64,000 bases of DNA from Bradyrhizobium sp. WSM1417 (GTDB lineage Bacteria; Pseudomonadota; Alphaproteobacteria; Rhizobiales; Xanthobacteraceae), in NCBI RefSeq assembly GCF_000515415.1, contig NZ_KI911783.1:1540392-1604391 (forward strand), in the 5' to 3' direction. Numbering within the stretch: the stretch's first letter is position 1; the number at the start of each line of letters is the position of its first letter. Positions 28,200-39,700 of the stretch are shown one piece after another. The position numbers and the translations under genes are program-made. The notes under the pieces are model-generated. The model was not told the DNA's origin. It saw only the letters and a list, made by a program, of their open reading frames with translations, and searched no databases.

Positions 28200-29324
28200 C
28201 TACGATCCCCCACCCGCCGTGCCTGAATTCACCGGGGCCAGCTCGTCTTCCCGGCAGCGCCAGCCATCGCCGGCTTTGACAAACGCAAACGTGCGCTGGA
28301 TCCGCAGGCGGCGTGTGACGTTGAAGGCGTCTGCGGAGCGCTCCTTGTTGCCGACGCCAGGCTGCGGACGACCCGTTCTGGCGTCCCAGCAGGTGCCCGT
28401 GCACGTCGTGGCGACCTTGCTACAGGTGGCGAAGGGTGCCAGCACGGCCATCTCGATTTCGCCCGTGACTTGCGCCTCTTGCTCGCCCACCTGGCTGTCG
28501 AGCGCGTAGACGCGGTTGATGCGGAGGAAGTTGCCGCAGGAATTGGCCGCGTGGATTCGCGCGGCGCAGAAATCGACGGCATCGGTGTCGGGCGCGCGGG
28601 CTGCGACCTGCCGGCCAAACACCTTCTTCGGATCGCCTTTCGCCGCGCCAATCTCGTCGGCCTTGTGCTTCAGATAGCCGGCGAGACAGTCCTCCGCGGA
28701 CTCGAGCTCCCCGAGCGGCACGTTCTCCTTGCCGACCAGATTGCATTTGCGGTCGCGCTCCCGCGTCCACCGGCCATATTCGGCGAAGGCAAAGCGGGCC
28801 GCGGTCGGATCGAGCTTGCCGATCAGGCCGAGAACCTCGCTGTTCAACTCGGTCTCGGCAAGCGCCAGCGACGGGTCCGCACAGATCAGCGCGCCCGCAG
28901 CGGTGTTGGCGGCGAGACAGTCGAAATCCGGATCGCGCACGATCGCGGCGCGCTCATCGGTCACCTTGAGAAGACATGCCTTCACCCGGTCAAAATCGTC
29001 GGTGCGGATCGCGGTCTGGCCGACGATGCCGCAACCGAGGTTGCGCTGGCGAACCCAGATCGCGTTCTCCTCGATCCCGGGCAGGCGATCGGGCAGGCGG
29101 GCAAGCCGCGCCTCGATTCCCGTGCTCAGCTTCTCGGCGGCGGCGGCAAGCTCGGCATCACCGCAGAACAATTGATTGCCGGGATCGCGGATCTGCTGGC
29201 AGTTGTTCCTGACGAACAGCGGCAGCCTATCGGCGACGGAGCGGTCGGACGGGCTGGATTGCGCGAAGGCTGGAGCGGCCGGCGAGGCCAGCAGCGCAAG
29301 CATAGTCAGCACGATGAACCGCAT
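28200..29324 (-). CDS. secreted protein with two LprI-like (DUF1311-type) repeats
   Basis: A 374-aa exported protein (signal peptide MRFIVLTMLALLASPAAPAFAQ). Two repeats follow the LprI lysozyme-inhibitor-like cysteine pattern: NCQQIRDPGNQLFCGDAELAAA with RNLGCG (about 40-100), and DCLAANTAAGALICADPSLALAE with WTRERDRKCN (about 135-195). The remaining 180 residues hold six more cysteines and no known domain. Likely periplasmic. It lies 96 bp downstream of the LapG-like protease on the same strand, so the two may be cotranscribed. Confidence 0.7.
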   Translation of the reverse strand: MRFIVLTMLALLASPAAPAFAQSSPSDRSVADRLPLFVRNNCQQIRDPGNQLFCGDAELAAAAEKLSTGIEARLARLPDRLPGIEENAIWVRQRNLGCGIVGQTAIRTDDFDRVKACLLKVTDERAAIVRDPDFDCLAANTAAGALICADPSLALAETELNSEVLGLIGKLDPTAARFAFAEYGRWTRERDRKCNLVGKENVPLGELESAEDCLAGYLKHKADEIGAAKGDPKKVFGRQVAARAPDTDAVDFCAARIHAANSCGNFLRINRVYALDSQVGEQEAQVTGEIEMAVLAPFATCSKVATTCTGTCWDARTGRPQPGVGNKERSADAFNVTRRLRIQRTFAFVKAGDGWRCREDELAPVNSGTAGGGS

Positions 29325-29420
29325 TCCAGTCGCCCCCGCATAGCCGTGGCCATGCTAGCGTCCCGGATCGCGCGGCGAAATGGCTTTGTGATGGGCGGTC
29401 AAACTATGAGACCAGTACGA

Positions 29421-30152
29421 TCAATGCGCCTCGTTGCCGATCATCGAGAACCGCACGGGTTCGTCGACATATTTCATCACGGCCGACCTGTAGAGCACGA
29501 ACAGCGGCTGGTAGGTCCGCGCAGCGTCGTCCTCCACCATTGCCATGCGGCGGTTGTCGAGCATCAGCCAGTGGCCGTCGAGCCGTGCAGCGACAACCGC
29601 ATGCTCTTCACCGGCCCTGACGTCGCGCACCACGACGATGCGGAGATCTTCGGCGGCGACGCCCGCGAGCTTAAGGGCGGCGAGCTTGGCAATGGCATAG
29701 TCCTCGCAATCCCCGGCGCCACGCGCGAAAGTCGCGAGCGGCGAGCTCCAGATGTCCTCAGAGCCGTCATCGGCGGCACGGATGGCAAGGTTGATGGCGC
29801 GATTGGTTTCGCCCAGCAGGGCACGGCCGTGCCGGCTTCGGGCCTGGTCGACGACGGCGAGCAGTTTCAGTGCAGCGGGCGAAGCGCAATTGTCCCGGTC
29901 GCCGTCGCACAGCGCGAGCTGCACCATGTCATCGTCGAGCCTGGACCTCAGCGCGAGCCATTTCTGTTGCAGGCTGCCGGCGGAGATGGCGAAGGCGAAC
30001 ACGCCAAACGGCTCGGCGGATTTGCGCACGAGGACGCCGGCTCCCGGCGAAAGTAGCGTGCCAGCGCGAAGCTCGGCGGCCGATCCGAGCAGGATCAATC
30101 CGCACAGCACAACGATTGCGCGCCAAGCGCGCGAGCGAGCAGCGGTCTCCAT
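29421..30152 (-). CDS. transglutaminase-like periplasmic cysteine protease, LapG-like (BTLCP)
   Basis: A 243-aa exported protein. The BTLCP/LapG catalytic layout is complete: Cys in GAGDCEDYAIAKLAAL (about 157-172), His in GEEHAVVAARL and Asp in LMLDNRR; DCED also carries the acidic residues used for calcium in LapG. LapG proteases cut large type-I-secreted adhesins in the periplasm and so release biofilms. It diverges from the giant RTX-like protein gene, which makes that protein a candidate target. Start 30152 is chosen because it begins the signal peptide and has a GGAAGGGG site; the frame is open to 30287. Rhizobia often carry several BTLCP paralogues, so the role is not proven. Confidence 0.8.
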   Translation of the reverse strand: METAARSRAWRAIVVLCGLILLGSAAELRAGTLLSPGAGVLVRKSAEPFGVFAFAISAGSLQQKWLALRSRLDDDMVQLALCDGDRDNCASPAALKLLAVVDQARSRHGRALLGETNRAINLAIRAADDGSEDIWSSPLATFARGAGDCEDYAIAKLAALKLAGVAAEDLRIVVVRDVRAGEEHAVVAARLDGHWLMLDNRRMAMVEDDAARTYQPLFVLYRSAVMKYVDEPVRFSMIGNEAH

Positions 30153-30314
30153 CTGACATCCCCTTCCGGCTTCGCCAGGTCCCCCTCGACCTGGACGTGC
30201 CGGGCTTTGTTGCTTTCGCGGAGATAGTGCGAGGCGGCCGGTTTTGTTCTGCTTAACGCGCCCGGCTGGGGTCCCAAAACCGGGCAACAGGCTGAAACGG
30301 GCCTGCTCAAATTG

Positions 30315-30328
30315 CGTAAAATTTTACG
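30315..30328. promoter_or_regulatory. perfect 14-bp palindrome, candidate operator
   Basis: CGTAAAATTTTACG, a perfect inverted repeat in the divergent region, 163 bp upstream of the LapG-like start and 432 bp upstream of the giant gene. The binding protein is not recognised. Confidence 0.4.
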
Positions 30329-30460
30329 ATTCGCCGGCTAGGAGGACGGCAGTTGCCGCGAAGACGGACCAATTGCAGGCACAAGTTGTCGTGGAACTGA
30401 TTCTGCGCCTTATGGCTAACGGCCCGCTATTTCACGGCTTCTGTTAGTTGGATCACAGAT

Positions 30461-30477
30461 TTGGCCCCGTATTTGCC
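30461..30477 (+). promoter_or_regulatory. sigma-54-like promoter element
   Basis: TTGGCCCCGTATTTGCC keeps the two invariant doublets of the sigma-54 promoter (GG and GC) with the required 10 bases between, plus TGGC and TTGC. It deviates from the consensus at the A of TGGCAC and the base after TTGC. The expected start point would be near 30488, giving a leader of about 270 bases. Tentative. Confidence 0.35.
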
Positions 30478-30523
30478 GCAGGGTGCTGCGGGGATCCACG
30501 AACAAAAGATGACAGAAGTATCT

Positions 30524-30541
30524 ATTGTAGGATTCTACAAT
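30524..30541. promoter_or_regulatory. perfect interrupted palindrome, candidate operator
   Basis: ATTGTAGGATTCTACAAT: seven-base perfect arms around a four-base spacer. It overlaps the ATG of the possible 52-aa ORF and lies about 220 bp before the giant gene. It may act as a dimeric repressor site or an RNA hairpin. Confidence 0.45.
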
Positions 30542-30698
30542 GGAATACATGGGGTTACTGGAAATGAGCGAAAATAAGCGCTACTTTACTTATGAGTATT
30601 TCAAAAATTACTTTGGCTTCTCTGCAGGCGCCCAGCCGCCTGAGAGCATCGACCGCTTGGTGATGCCAAATCACACAAGCAATAGGTGGTTTCGCTAA
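30540..30698 (+). CDS. possible small ORF, 52 aa
   Basis: ATG at 30540 (or in frame at 30564, MSENKRYF) to TAA at 30698. The peptide is rich in Tyr, Phe and Asn (KRYFTYEYFKNYFGF) and its codon use is far more AT-rich than that of neighbouring genes. No clear ribosome site and no family. It could be a real small protein or leader peptide ahead of the giant gene, or a chance frame in AT-rich DNA. Confidence 0.25.
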   Translation: MEYMGLLEMSENKRYFTYEYFKNYFGFSAGAQPPESIDRLVMPNHTSNRWFR

Positions 30699-30759
30699 GG
30701 ACTTGGTAATGATATGCAAGTTTAGGCGAGCGATACTTACTTAGATTTTAACTCCTTTT

Positions 30760-33700
30760 TTGGTGCCCGGATTGAATTACGCTGGCAAATTTGACGCCGC
30801 GATTTCCTTGGACGGCTTGGGTTCCCGATCGCCCGCCGATGGCCATGTTGATTCCTTTACCGCCAAGGCACACGGCCACGTGCCTGATGGCGCCTACGTC
30901 GTTCCCGACCCGAACCTGATCTTCAACGGCGATTTCAAGCGCGCCGGTCTCGACCTCGTGCTGTCCCATGATGGACACGATTTCGTCGTTCACGATTACT
31001 TCAGGGGCGACAAGCGCGCGGCGATCGCCTCGCCCGATGGCGCACACCTCACCGGCGACGTCGTCAACGCACTCACCGGCCATGTGCAATACGCGCAGGC
31101 CGCTTCCGGAATTGCCGCCGCGCAGGTCATCGGCCACGTCACCAAGCTCTCCGGCAGCGCGACCGCGGTCCGTAACGGCGTCTCCGTCATCCTGAACAAC
31201 GGCGACAATGTCGAGAAGGGCGACGTGGTCTCGACCGGTGGCGACTCGACGCTCGGCATCACGTTCATCGACGGCACGGTGTTCGGCCTGTCCTCCAATG
31301 CGCGGATGGTGCTGAACGAGATGGTCTACGACCCCAACGGGTCGAACAATTCCTCGCTGCTCAGTCTGGTCGCGGGCACCATCACCTTCGTCGCCGGCGA
31401 GACCGCCAAGCACGGCGACATGAAGGTCGACACGCCGGTCGCCACCATGGGCATCCGCGGCACGGCGGTGCTGAGCCAGATCAACTTCGTCGTTCCCGCC
31501 GGCGGCGGCGATCCGCAGCCGCAGGCGAGCTTCCAGGTGCTGGTCGAGCCGAACGGCACGACGGGCTCCTACATCCTGTTCGATAAGGTCACGCTGCTGC
31601 CGATCGCGACGGTCAACCAGGCCGGCCAGATGATCCAGATCAGCGGCGGCAACGTCTCGATCTCCAATGCGCTGATGTCGCCGGACATCCAGAAGCTGAT
31701 CACGGACGTGTTCACGCTGAAGTTCACGGACAACAACAGCAACACCAAGCTGACCCAGAACTTCACCGACTCGATCACGCAGACCGGCAACATTGTCTTC
31801 ATCAAGACGGATACCGGTGCCACCGCGACCGCGACCTTCACGCATCTCCCTGAGCCGACATCGCAGGGGCCCGGCCATGATCCGGCGACCAGCACCCGCA
31901 TTCCCGGCCCGCCTGCCCGTCAAAGCCTCGATCTCAACGGCAATGTGAAGACGGCGTTCGGGATGATCGAGCGCGCGGACACGACCGGCGACACAACCCA
32001 CTACGATACCATCTCCGGTCGCATCACCTTCGTCGATCAAAACCTGGCCGATCTGCCGACGGTGAGCATTGACCTCGGCGATGCACCGAACTTTGTCTAC
32101 AAGAACGCCGGCCAGCAGGATGTCACCGGCGCGCTCTCCGCACTCCAGAAGCAGGACATCGCGGCAACGCAGATCCAGATCAGCGTCGCCGCAGCCGCCG
32201 GTAACAACAACAACGGCTCGGCGGTCTGGACCTACACGATTCCCGACCACGTCTTCGACTTTCTCGCGGCGGGTGAGACGCTGACGCTGACCTACAAGGT
32301 CCGCGTCAACAATAATTTCTCGGTCAATCCCGAAGCGTCGACCATCGACATCACCATCACGATCACCGGCACCAACGACAAGCCGGTGATCACCACCAGC
32401 GTTCCGGTCATCATCTTCGAAGGCGGCACCAGCGTGCCGGGTGGCCCGCTCACCAGCGAGGTGCCGACTTCGGGCACGCTGACCTTCAAGGATGTCGACC
32501 TCACCGACACCCACACGGTCGCGGTCAAGCTGACCAGCGCGACCCTGCCTGATGGCACCGTTCCGCCGGGCCCGCTCGCGGCGTTCCAGAGCGCGATGTC
32601 GGTCGCGATCGCGGCGGGTGCCGACAGCACTGGGGACGGCACCGGCAACATCAGCTGGTCGCTGGCCAAGCTGCCGGTCTACCTCGCCGACTTCATCCCC
32701 AAGGGTGAGGTGCTGACGCTGGTCTACACCGTGACGCTCAAGGACGCGCAAGGCGCCACCTCGCAGCAGACCATCACCGTCACGATCACCGGCACCGACG
32801 CTCCCGCCGTGGTGTGGATCGCGACCGATCATGCCGGCGCGCCCGCCGGCGGCTTCTGGAAGGACGCGGCCAACTGGGAAACCGGCACCGTTCCGACCAT
32901 CAATGACGACGTCATCGTCATCACGGATCAGTTGCACGGGCTGACGCCGTCCTATCCGGTGACGATCGACGCGGCTGCCTATGCCAAGTCGATCACGATG
33001 AACGACTACGACACCACGGTCGGCCACACGGCACCGGAAGTCATCAACAAGAGTGCGTTGACGATTGCGGGCGAGGTTAGCCTCAAGGCCGATTCGAAGC
33101 TCACCAATTTCACGGCAAGCACGATCTCGGTTGGTGGCAAGGCTGAGTTCTTGGACAGTAGCGTCCTCACCAACGCCGGGTACCTGACGCTCAAGGGCGG
33201 CGGCGATTTCGCCAACGGCACCACGATCACCAATTCCGGCACGATTGAGCTGTTCGGCGGCACGCTGAAGACGCTCGCCGGAATTAACAATGCCGGCGGC
33301 ACGCTGAAGGCGGATGCCGGCACGACGCTGATCGTCGACGCCGCCACCATCAGCGGCGGCACGGTCACCATCGCCGGCACGCTGGAACTCGACGGCACCA
33401 GCGTCCTCAAGAACGGCACGCTGAATAATTCAGGAGCGGTCAACGTCAAGGGCACGGCGGATTTCGCCCATGAGACCGTGTCCAACACCTCCGGCGGCAC
33501 GATCACGGTGCTGGCGAATGGCTGGCTAACGATCGACCAGGGCTCGACGGTTGCGAATACCGGCAACGTCACGGTCGATGCCAACGGCAAGCTGACAGTG
33601 AACGGGGCCACGATCAGCGGCACCGGCACGGTCACAGGTAACGGCGAGATCGACCTGACCGGCGCTGCGGTGCTGAGCGGCGGCATCCTGAACAACAATG

Positions 33701-36700
33701 CGGCCTTCAAGGCCAGCGGCACCGGCAACGCGCTGGACCACGAGACGGTCACGAATGCGACGACCGGCACGATCGAAGTGCTGGCGAATGGCGCGCTGAC
33801 GATCGACCAGGGCTCGACGGTTGCGAATGCCGGCAACGTCACGGTGGACGCCAACGGCAAGCTGACGGTGAACGGCGCCACGATCAGCGGCACCGGCACG
33901 GTCACAGGCAACGGCGAGATCGACCTGACCGGCGCTGCGGTGCTAAGCGGCGGCATCCTGAATAACAATGCGGCCTTCAAGGTCAGCGGCACCGGCAATG
34001 CGCTGGACTATGAGACGATCACGAATGCGAGCACCGGCACGATCGAAGTGCTGGCGAACGGCGCGCTGACGATCGACCAGGGCTCGACGGTTGCGAATGC
34101 TGGCAACCTCACGGTCGATGCTAACGGCAAGTTGACAGTGAACGGGGCTACGATCAGCGGCACCGGTACGGTTACGGGCAACGGCGAGATCGACCTGACC
34201 GGCGCTGCGGAGCTAAGCGGCGGCATCCTGAATAACAATGCGGCCTTCAAGGTCAGCGGCACCGGCAATGCACTGGACCACGAGACGGTCACGAACGCGA
34301 GCACCGGCACGATCGAAGTGCTGGCGAACGGCGCGCTGACGATCGACCAGGGCTCGACGGTTGCGAATGCCGGCAACGTCACGGTCGACGCCACCGGCAA
34401 GCTGACTGTCAACGGCGCCACGATCAGCGGCACCGGTACAGTCACCGATAACGGCGAGATCGACCTGACCGGCAATGCCGTGCTGAGCGGCGGCGTGCTG
34501 AACAACAATGCGGCGTTCAAGGTCAGCGGGACCGGCAACGCGCTGGACCACGAGACGATCACGAATGCGACCACCGGCACGATCGAAGTGCTGGCAAACG
34601 GCGCGCTGACGATCGACCAGGGCTCGACGGTTGCGAATGCTGGCAACCTCACGGTCGACGCCACCGGCAAGCTGACAGTGAACGGGGCCACGATCAGCGG
34701 GGCCGGCACGGTCACCGGCAATGGCGAGATCGACCTGACCGGCAGCGCCGTGCTGAGCGGCGGCATCCTGAATAACAATGCGGCCTTCAAGATCAGCGGC
34801 ACCGGCAATGCGCTGGACTATGAGACGATCACGAATGCGAGCACCGGCACGATCGAAGTGCTGGCGAACGGCGCGCTGACGATTGACCAGGGCTCGACGG
34901 TTGCGAATGCCGGCAACCTCACGGTCGATGCTAACGGCAAGCTGACGGTCAATGGCGCCACAATCAACGGTGCCGGGCCTGTCACCGGCAACGGCGAGAT
35001 CGACCTGACCGGCGCTGCGGTGCTAAGCGGCGGCATCCTGAACAACAATGCGGCGTTCAAGGTCAGCGGGACCGGCAACGCGCTGGACCACGAGACGATC
35101 ACGAATGCGACCACCGGCACGATCGAAGTGCTGGCAAACGGCGCGCTGACGATCGACCAGAGTTCGACCGTTGCCAACACCGGCAACATCACGGTCGATG
35201 CCAACGGAAAGCTGACGGTGAACGGGGCCACGATCAGCGGCACCGGAACTGTCACTGGCAACGGCGAGATCGATCTCACCGGCGCTGCCGTGCTGAGTGG
35301 CGGCACCCTGAACAACAATGCGGCCTTCAAGGTCAGCGGCACCGGCAATGCGCTGGACGGCGAGACTATCACCAATACCGGCACGATCGAGGTGCTTGCC
35401 AATGGCGTCTTGACGATCGATCAGGGCTCGACGGTCGACAATTCCGGCGGCAACCTCATCGTCGATGCCAATGCCACACTGAGGCTGGACGACGCCACGA
35501 TCAGCGGCGGTGCAGTCAAGGGCGGCGGCACGATTGACGTTACCGGCGCCAGCAAGATCGACGGGGGAGCCACCCTCAGCGTCGCCGCCGTCAGCGCCGA
35601 CGCCGAGTTGACTCTGGATGGCGTCACAGTGTCCGGCACGGTCATCACTGACAAGTCCAGTATTGCGCTCGATAACACCGTCAAGCTCAAGGACGGCGCC
35701 ACGATCAAGGGTGCCTCGACCGCGTCCAAGGGCGCGATCACCAACAACGGCATGCTCGAGATCGCGGGTGCCGCGACGCTGCTCAACGGCGTCCTCACCA
35801 ACACCGGCCACATCGTCAAGATCGACGACGGCCAGACGCTGACGCTGTCCAGCACCGAGGTATCAGGCGGCACCATCAATAACCACAGCGGTACGATCGA
35901 CGTCACGGGCGATAGCAAGATCGGCGGCAATGCCACGCTGAACCAGGGCGCTGTGACGGTCGAGAGCGGCGTCACGCTGACGCTCGACGATACGACGGTT
36001 GCGGGAGCCACGATCAGCAATGGTGGCACCGTCAAGGTAGATGCGAGCAAAAAACTGACCCTGTCGGGCGCGACCATCGACGGCGGTACGGTGACGATCG
36101 CGGGCACGCTGGAATCGACCGGCACGAGCGCTGTCGACAGCGCGGATGTCACCAACAGCGGCACGATCTCCGTCACCAGCGGCGCGCTGACGATCGATCC
36201 CGGCATTCTCCACGCCATCACCAATCACGGCCTGATCGAGGCGGTGACCGGCGGCGCGTTGAAGCTGACGACCGCCACAGTCACCAACACCGGCGCAACG
36301 ATCGCGGTCGACGGCACATCGAAGCTTTATCTGTCGGATGTTTCGATCAACGGCGGCAGCCTGAGCAATTTGGGTAACCTCTACAGCGTCTCCGGCCTCA
36401 ACACGATCACGGCTGGCGTCACCAACACCGGCGCCATCGAAGTCCAGACCGGCACGCTCAACCTCGCCGGTGGCCTCAGTGGTGTCGGCTCGGTGATCAT
36501 CGACGATGGTGCGACGCTCGAGCTCGCGGGGGCGACGGCGCAGACCATTGCCTTCGCCGGTGGCGTCGACACGCTGCAACTCGACAAGGTGGCGGGCCAG
36601 AGCTTCACCGGCACCATTGCCGGCCAGTCGACGAAAGCCGGCACGTTCACGATCAAGGGCGCGGCCGATATCACGACAGCGAGCGGCGATGCACTCGACT

Positions 36701-39700
36701 TCACTGCATCGGGCGGCACATCTGCAACGCCCGCCGACATCGTTCTCGCGCCCACCGGCGCACTGACTGGCGCGGCCAACGGCGTCGCGGTCACCCAGAA
36801 CGGTACCGGCGATATCTCGTTCACGGCGACCGGCGACATCAAGGGCCTCGCCGGCCACGGCATCTGGCTGCGCGACAGCGCGACCGGCGCGGGCGATATC
36901 ACTGTCAACAATCTCACCGGCAAGGCGACCGGCACCGGCGCGAATTCGGTCGGCGTTCTTGTCGAGAATTTGAACAGCGCCAGCGTCGGCGGCATCTCGA
37001 TCACCCAGCTCGGCGGCGCTGTCGGCGGCGCATACGGCATCGACGCGACCACGCAGGGCAATGGCGACATCGCCATTGACGCCGGCGGTGCCATCACCGG
37101 CAGCTCCGTCTACGGTATCCGTGCGCGTAGCTATGGCAGTGGCAGCGAGACCGTCACGACCGAGGCCGGCAGCGTCGTCACGTCCGCGAGCTCGGCCATC
37201 ATCGCGGTCAATCGCGCAAACTCGATCGACGCGTCGGACGGCAGCAGCATCACCGTCACGACCTACGGCACGATCAATTCCGGCAGCAGCCTGAACCAGA
37301 GCGGTAACACGCCGGCGGGCATCCAGGCCGGTTACACCGGTGCCACGACCGGATCGACCGCCAATACCAACGTCAACGGCACCGTCACCATCAGCAATCA
37401 CGCCAACATCAACGCCGCGGCGGGCTATGGCATCGACGCCTACAATTACGGCAATGGCGACGTCAGGGTGACCAGCTTCGCCGGGACCACGATTTCGGTC
37501 TCCGGTACCCAAAGCGTCGGCATCAACGCCTCGGCATTGAGCGGCGGCACCGGCGACGTGACGGTCACGCTTGGCGAAAATGTGACGATTTCGGGTGCGA
37601 CGAGCTACGGCATCAGGGCTTACAGTATCGATGCGGGCGATGTCAGTGTCACCATGGCGAACGGCGACAGCATCACGTCTGGCAGCACCGGCATCGTGGC
37701 GGTCAACTACGCCACTGCGATCGCTGGCGGCCTCGGCAGCACGATCTCCGTCGAGGCCCATGGCACGATCCACTCCGGCTCGACCTCGAATAACGACGGC
37801 ACCACTCCCGGCGGGATCATCGCCGGCTACAAGCCCGGCGGGATCGGCACGTTCTCGAATGCCGTCAAGGGCGACGTCACCGTTACGAGCGATGCAACGA
37901 TTATCGCTGATGCGGGCTACGGCATCGAGGCGTTCACCTGGGCTGCCGGCAACATCACGGTCACGACCGGCGCGACATCCTCGATTGCCGCCGCGGGTAC
38001 CGCGATCGGCGCCTTCGATCACGGTGGCGGCGACGTCAGCGTCACCAATAATGGCTCCGCTACCGGCGCGGTCGGCGTGTCTGCCATCGCCAACGGCAGC
38101 GGCGACGTCACCATTGTCAATCACGGTGGTATCACCAGCACGAGCCTCGCCGGCATCAGCGTGACGCAGAACGAAGTCGGCGCGACCGGCTCGACCCATA
38201 TCACCAATACCGGATCGATCGTGGCCCCGAGCGCCTATGCGGCGATCTTCATCCAGGAAAATACGACCGGCTCGGCGACGATCGACAATTCCGCCACCGG
38301 AACGATCGGACCCGCCGTGGCCTCGACCGTGACCGCCGCGACCTACGCCATCGTCGAGACAGGCGGCGCTATCACGATCAACAATGCTGGCCACATCAAC
38401 GGCAATCTCTCGGTTGCTACCGCGACGTTCAACAACGAGCTGGGCGGCACCTGGACGGTCGCCGGCAGTGGCGTCTTCGGCAACGCGTCGTCGATCGTCA
38501 ACCACGGCGCCATCGATCTGCATGGCGCGTCGATCTCCGGGACCGGGCTGAACGTCGAGAATTACGCGACCATCGACAGCTGGGGCACGGCGTCGATCAC
38601 GGGCACCATCGCCAATGTCGGCAGCATCGAGGTCCATGACGGGGCGCTGACGCTGTTCGGCTCGCTGTCGGGCTCGGGCTCTGTCACCGTCGATGCTGGC
38701 GCGTGGCTGAAGCTCGAGGGCACGGTGGCGGCCACCCAAACGATCACACTCGACGGCGACGGCGCCCATCTTCAGATCGATACATCGGCCTTTGGCGGCT
38801 CTATCGGCGCGCTGTCCACGAACGACACAATCAATCTGTCGACCATCAAGTACGGGCTCGGTACCAGCGCGGTCTATGTCGCCAACAGCAATCCCTCCAC
38901 CGGCGGCGTGCTGACGGTGACCGATGCGGACGGCAATCACATCAGCTTGACCCTGTCCGGTGCCGACTACAGCAATGCCCATTTCGCCGGGAGTGACGAC
39001 GGCACCGGCCACACGCTGATCACGATGACCGATGACCACGCGCCGGCCTTCACCGCGGGCGGCGTGCTGGCGGGGGACGTCTCCGAGCAGGCGGACGCCA
39101 CCGGCGACTTCGCCACGTCTGATACGTCAACGCCCGCAACCGGCGCGATTGCCTTCACCGACATCGACCTGACCGACCTGCCGACGGCACAGATCACCGG
39201 CCAAGCCGTGACCTCGCTTGGCGCCGATCACAACACTAATCTCACCTCGTCGCTCACGCTTGACGAGATCGCGGCGCTCAAGAGCGGACTGACGCTTCTG
39301 CCGCAGGCCGGGCTGAACAATGGCACCGTCACCTGGAGCTATTCGATCGCCGACGGCGCGCTGGATTTCCTCGGCGAGAACCAGAGCGCCAAGGTGGTCT
39401 CTACCGTCACCCTTGATGACCACCAGGGCAAGACCGGCACAACCGACGTCACGATCACGATCACCGGCAAGAACGACGCGCCCGCGATTACTGCGGAAAC
39501 GAACGACCATTCCGGCGCGGACCTGCTCGAGACGAATACGCCGCTGGTGAAGCATGGTACGCTGACGGTTTCGGATGCCGATGCTACCGATCACGTCACG
39601 GTCGTGGTCGATCATCTCGATGTCTATTTCGACGGCGTGCCCCAGACCGACTATGTCGGCGAGCCCTCGATCCCGACGCTGCTCAACTATCTGACCGTGC

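Larger units (their letters stand above)
30153..30759. other. AT-rich divergent control region ahead of the giant gene
   Basis: A 607-bp region whose second half is clearly poorer in GC than the genes around it. It contains a 14-bp perfect palindrome (30315-30328), a sigma-54-like element (30461-30477), a 16-bp hairpin CCGCAG-GGTG-CTGCGG (30476-30491), an 18-bp interrupted palindrome (30524-30541) and a possible 52-aa ORF. It should hold promoters for both the LapG-like and the giant genes. Confidence 0.6.

Noticed and set aside
31090..31130. LapG cleavage site of the TAAG type in the giant protein N-terminus
   Set aside because: Only AAS and AAAQ occur there; no clear (T/A/P)AAG site, so I do not annotate a cleavage position.
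30748..33027. A 759-codon open frame on the minus strand, opposite the start of the giant gene
   Set aside because: Its product is dominated by Arg, Asp, Gly and Val in the pattern of an antisense shadow of a GC-rich gene, and the plus strand encodes recognisable FecR and VCBS domains.
33511..35400. Regular repeats considered as a CRISPR array
   Set aside because: The 270-bp period is coding, in frame and uniform, with no short repeat/unique spacer structure.
35863..39039. A 1058-codon minus-strand open frame opposite the giant gene
   Set aside because: Same low-complexity antisense composition (Arg/Asp/Ala/Gly), no domains, and lies fully within the repeat-rich giant gene.
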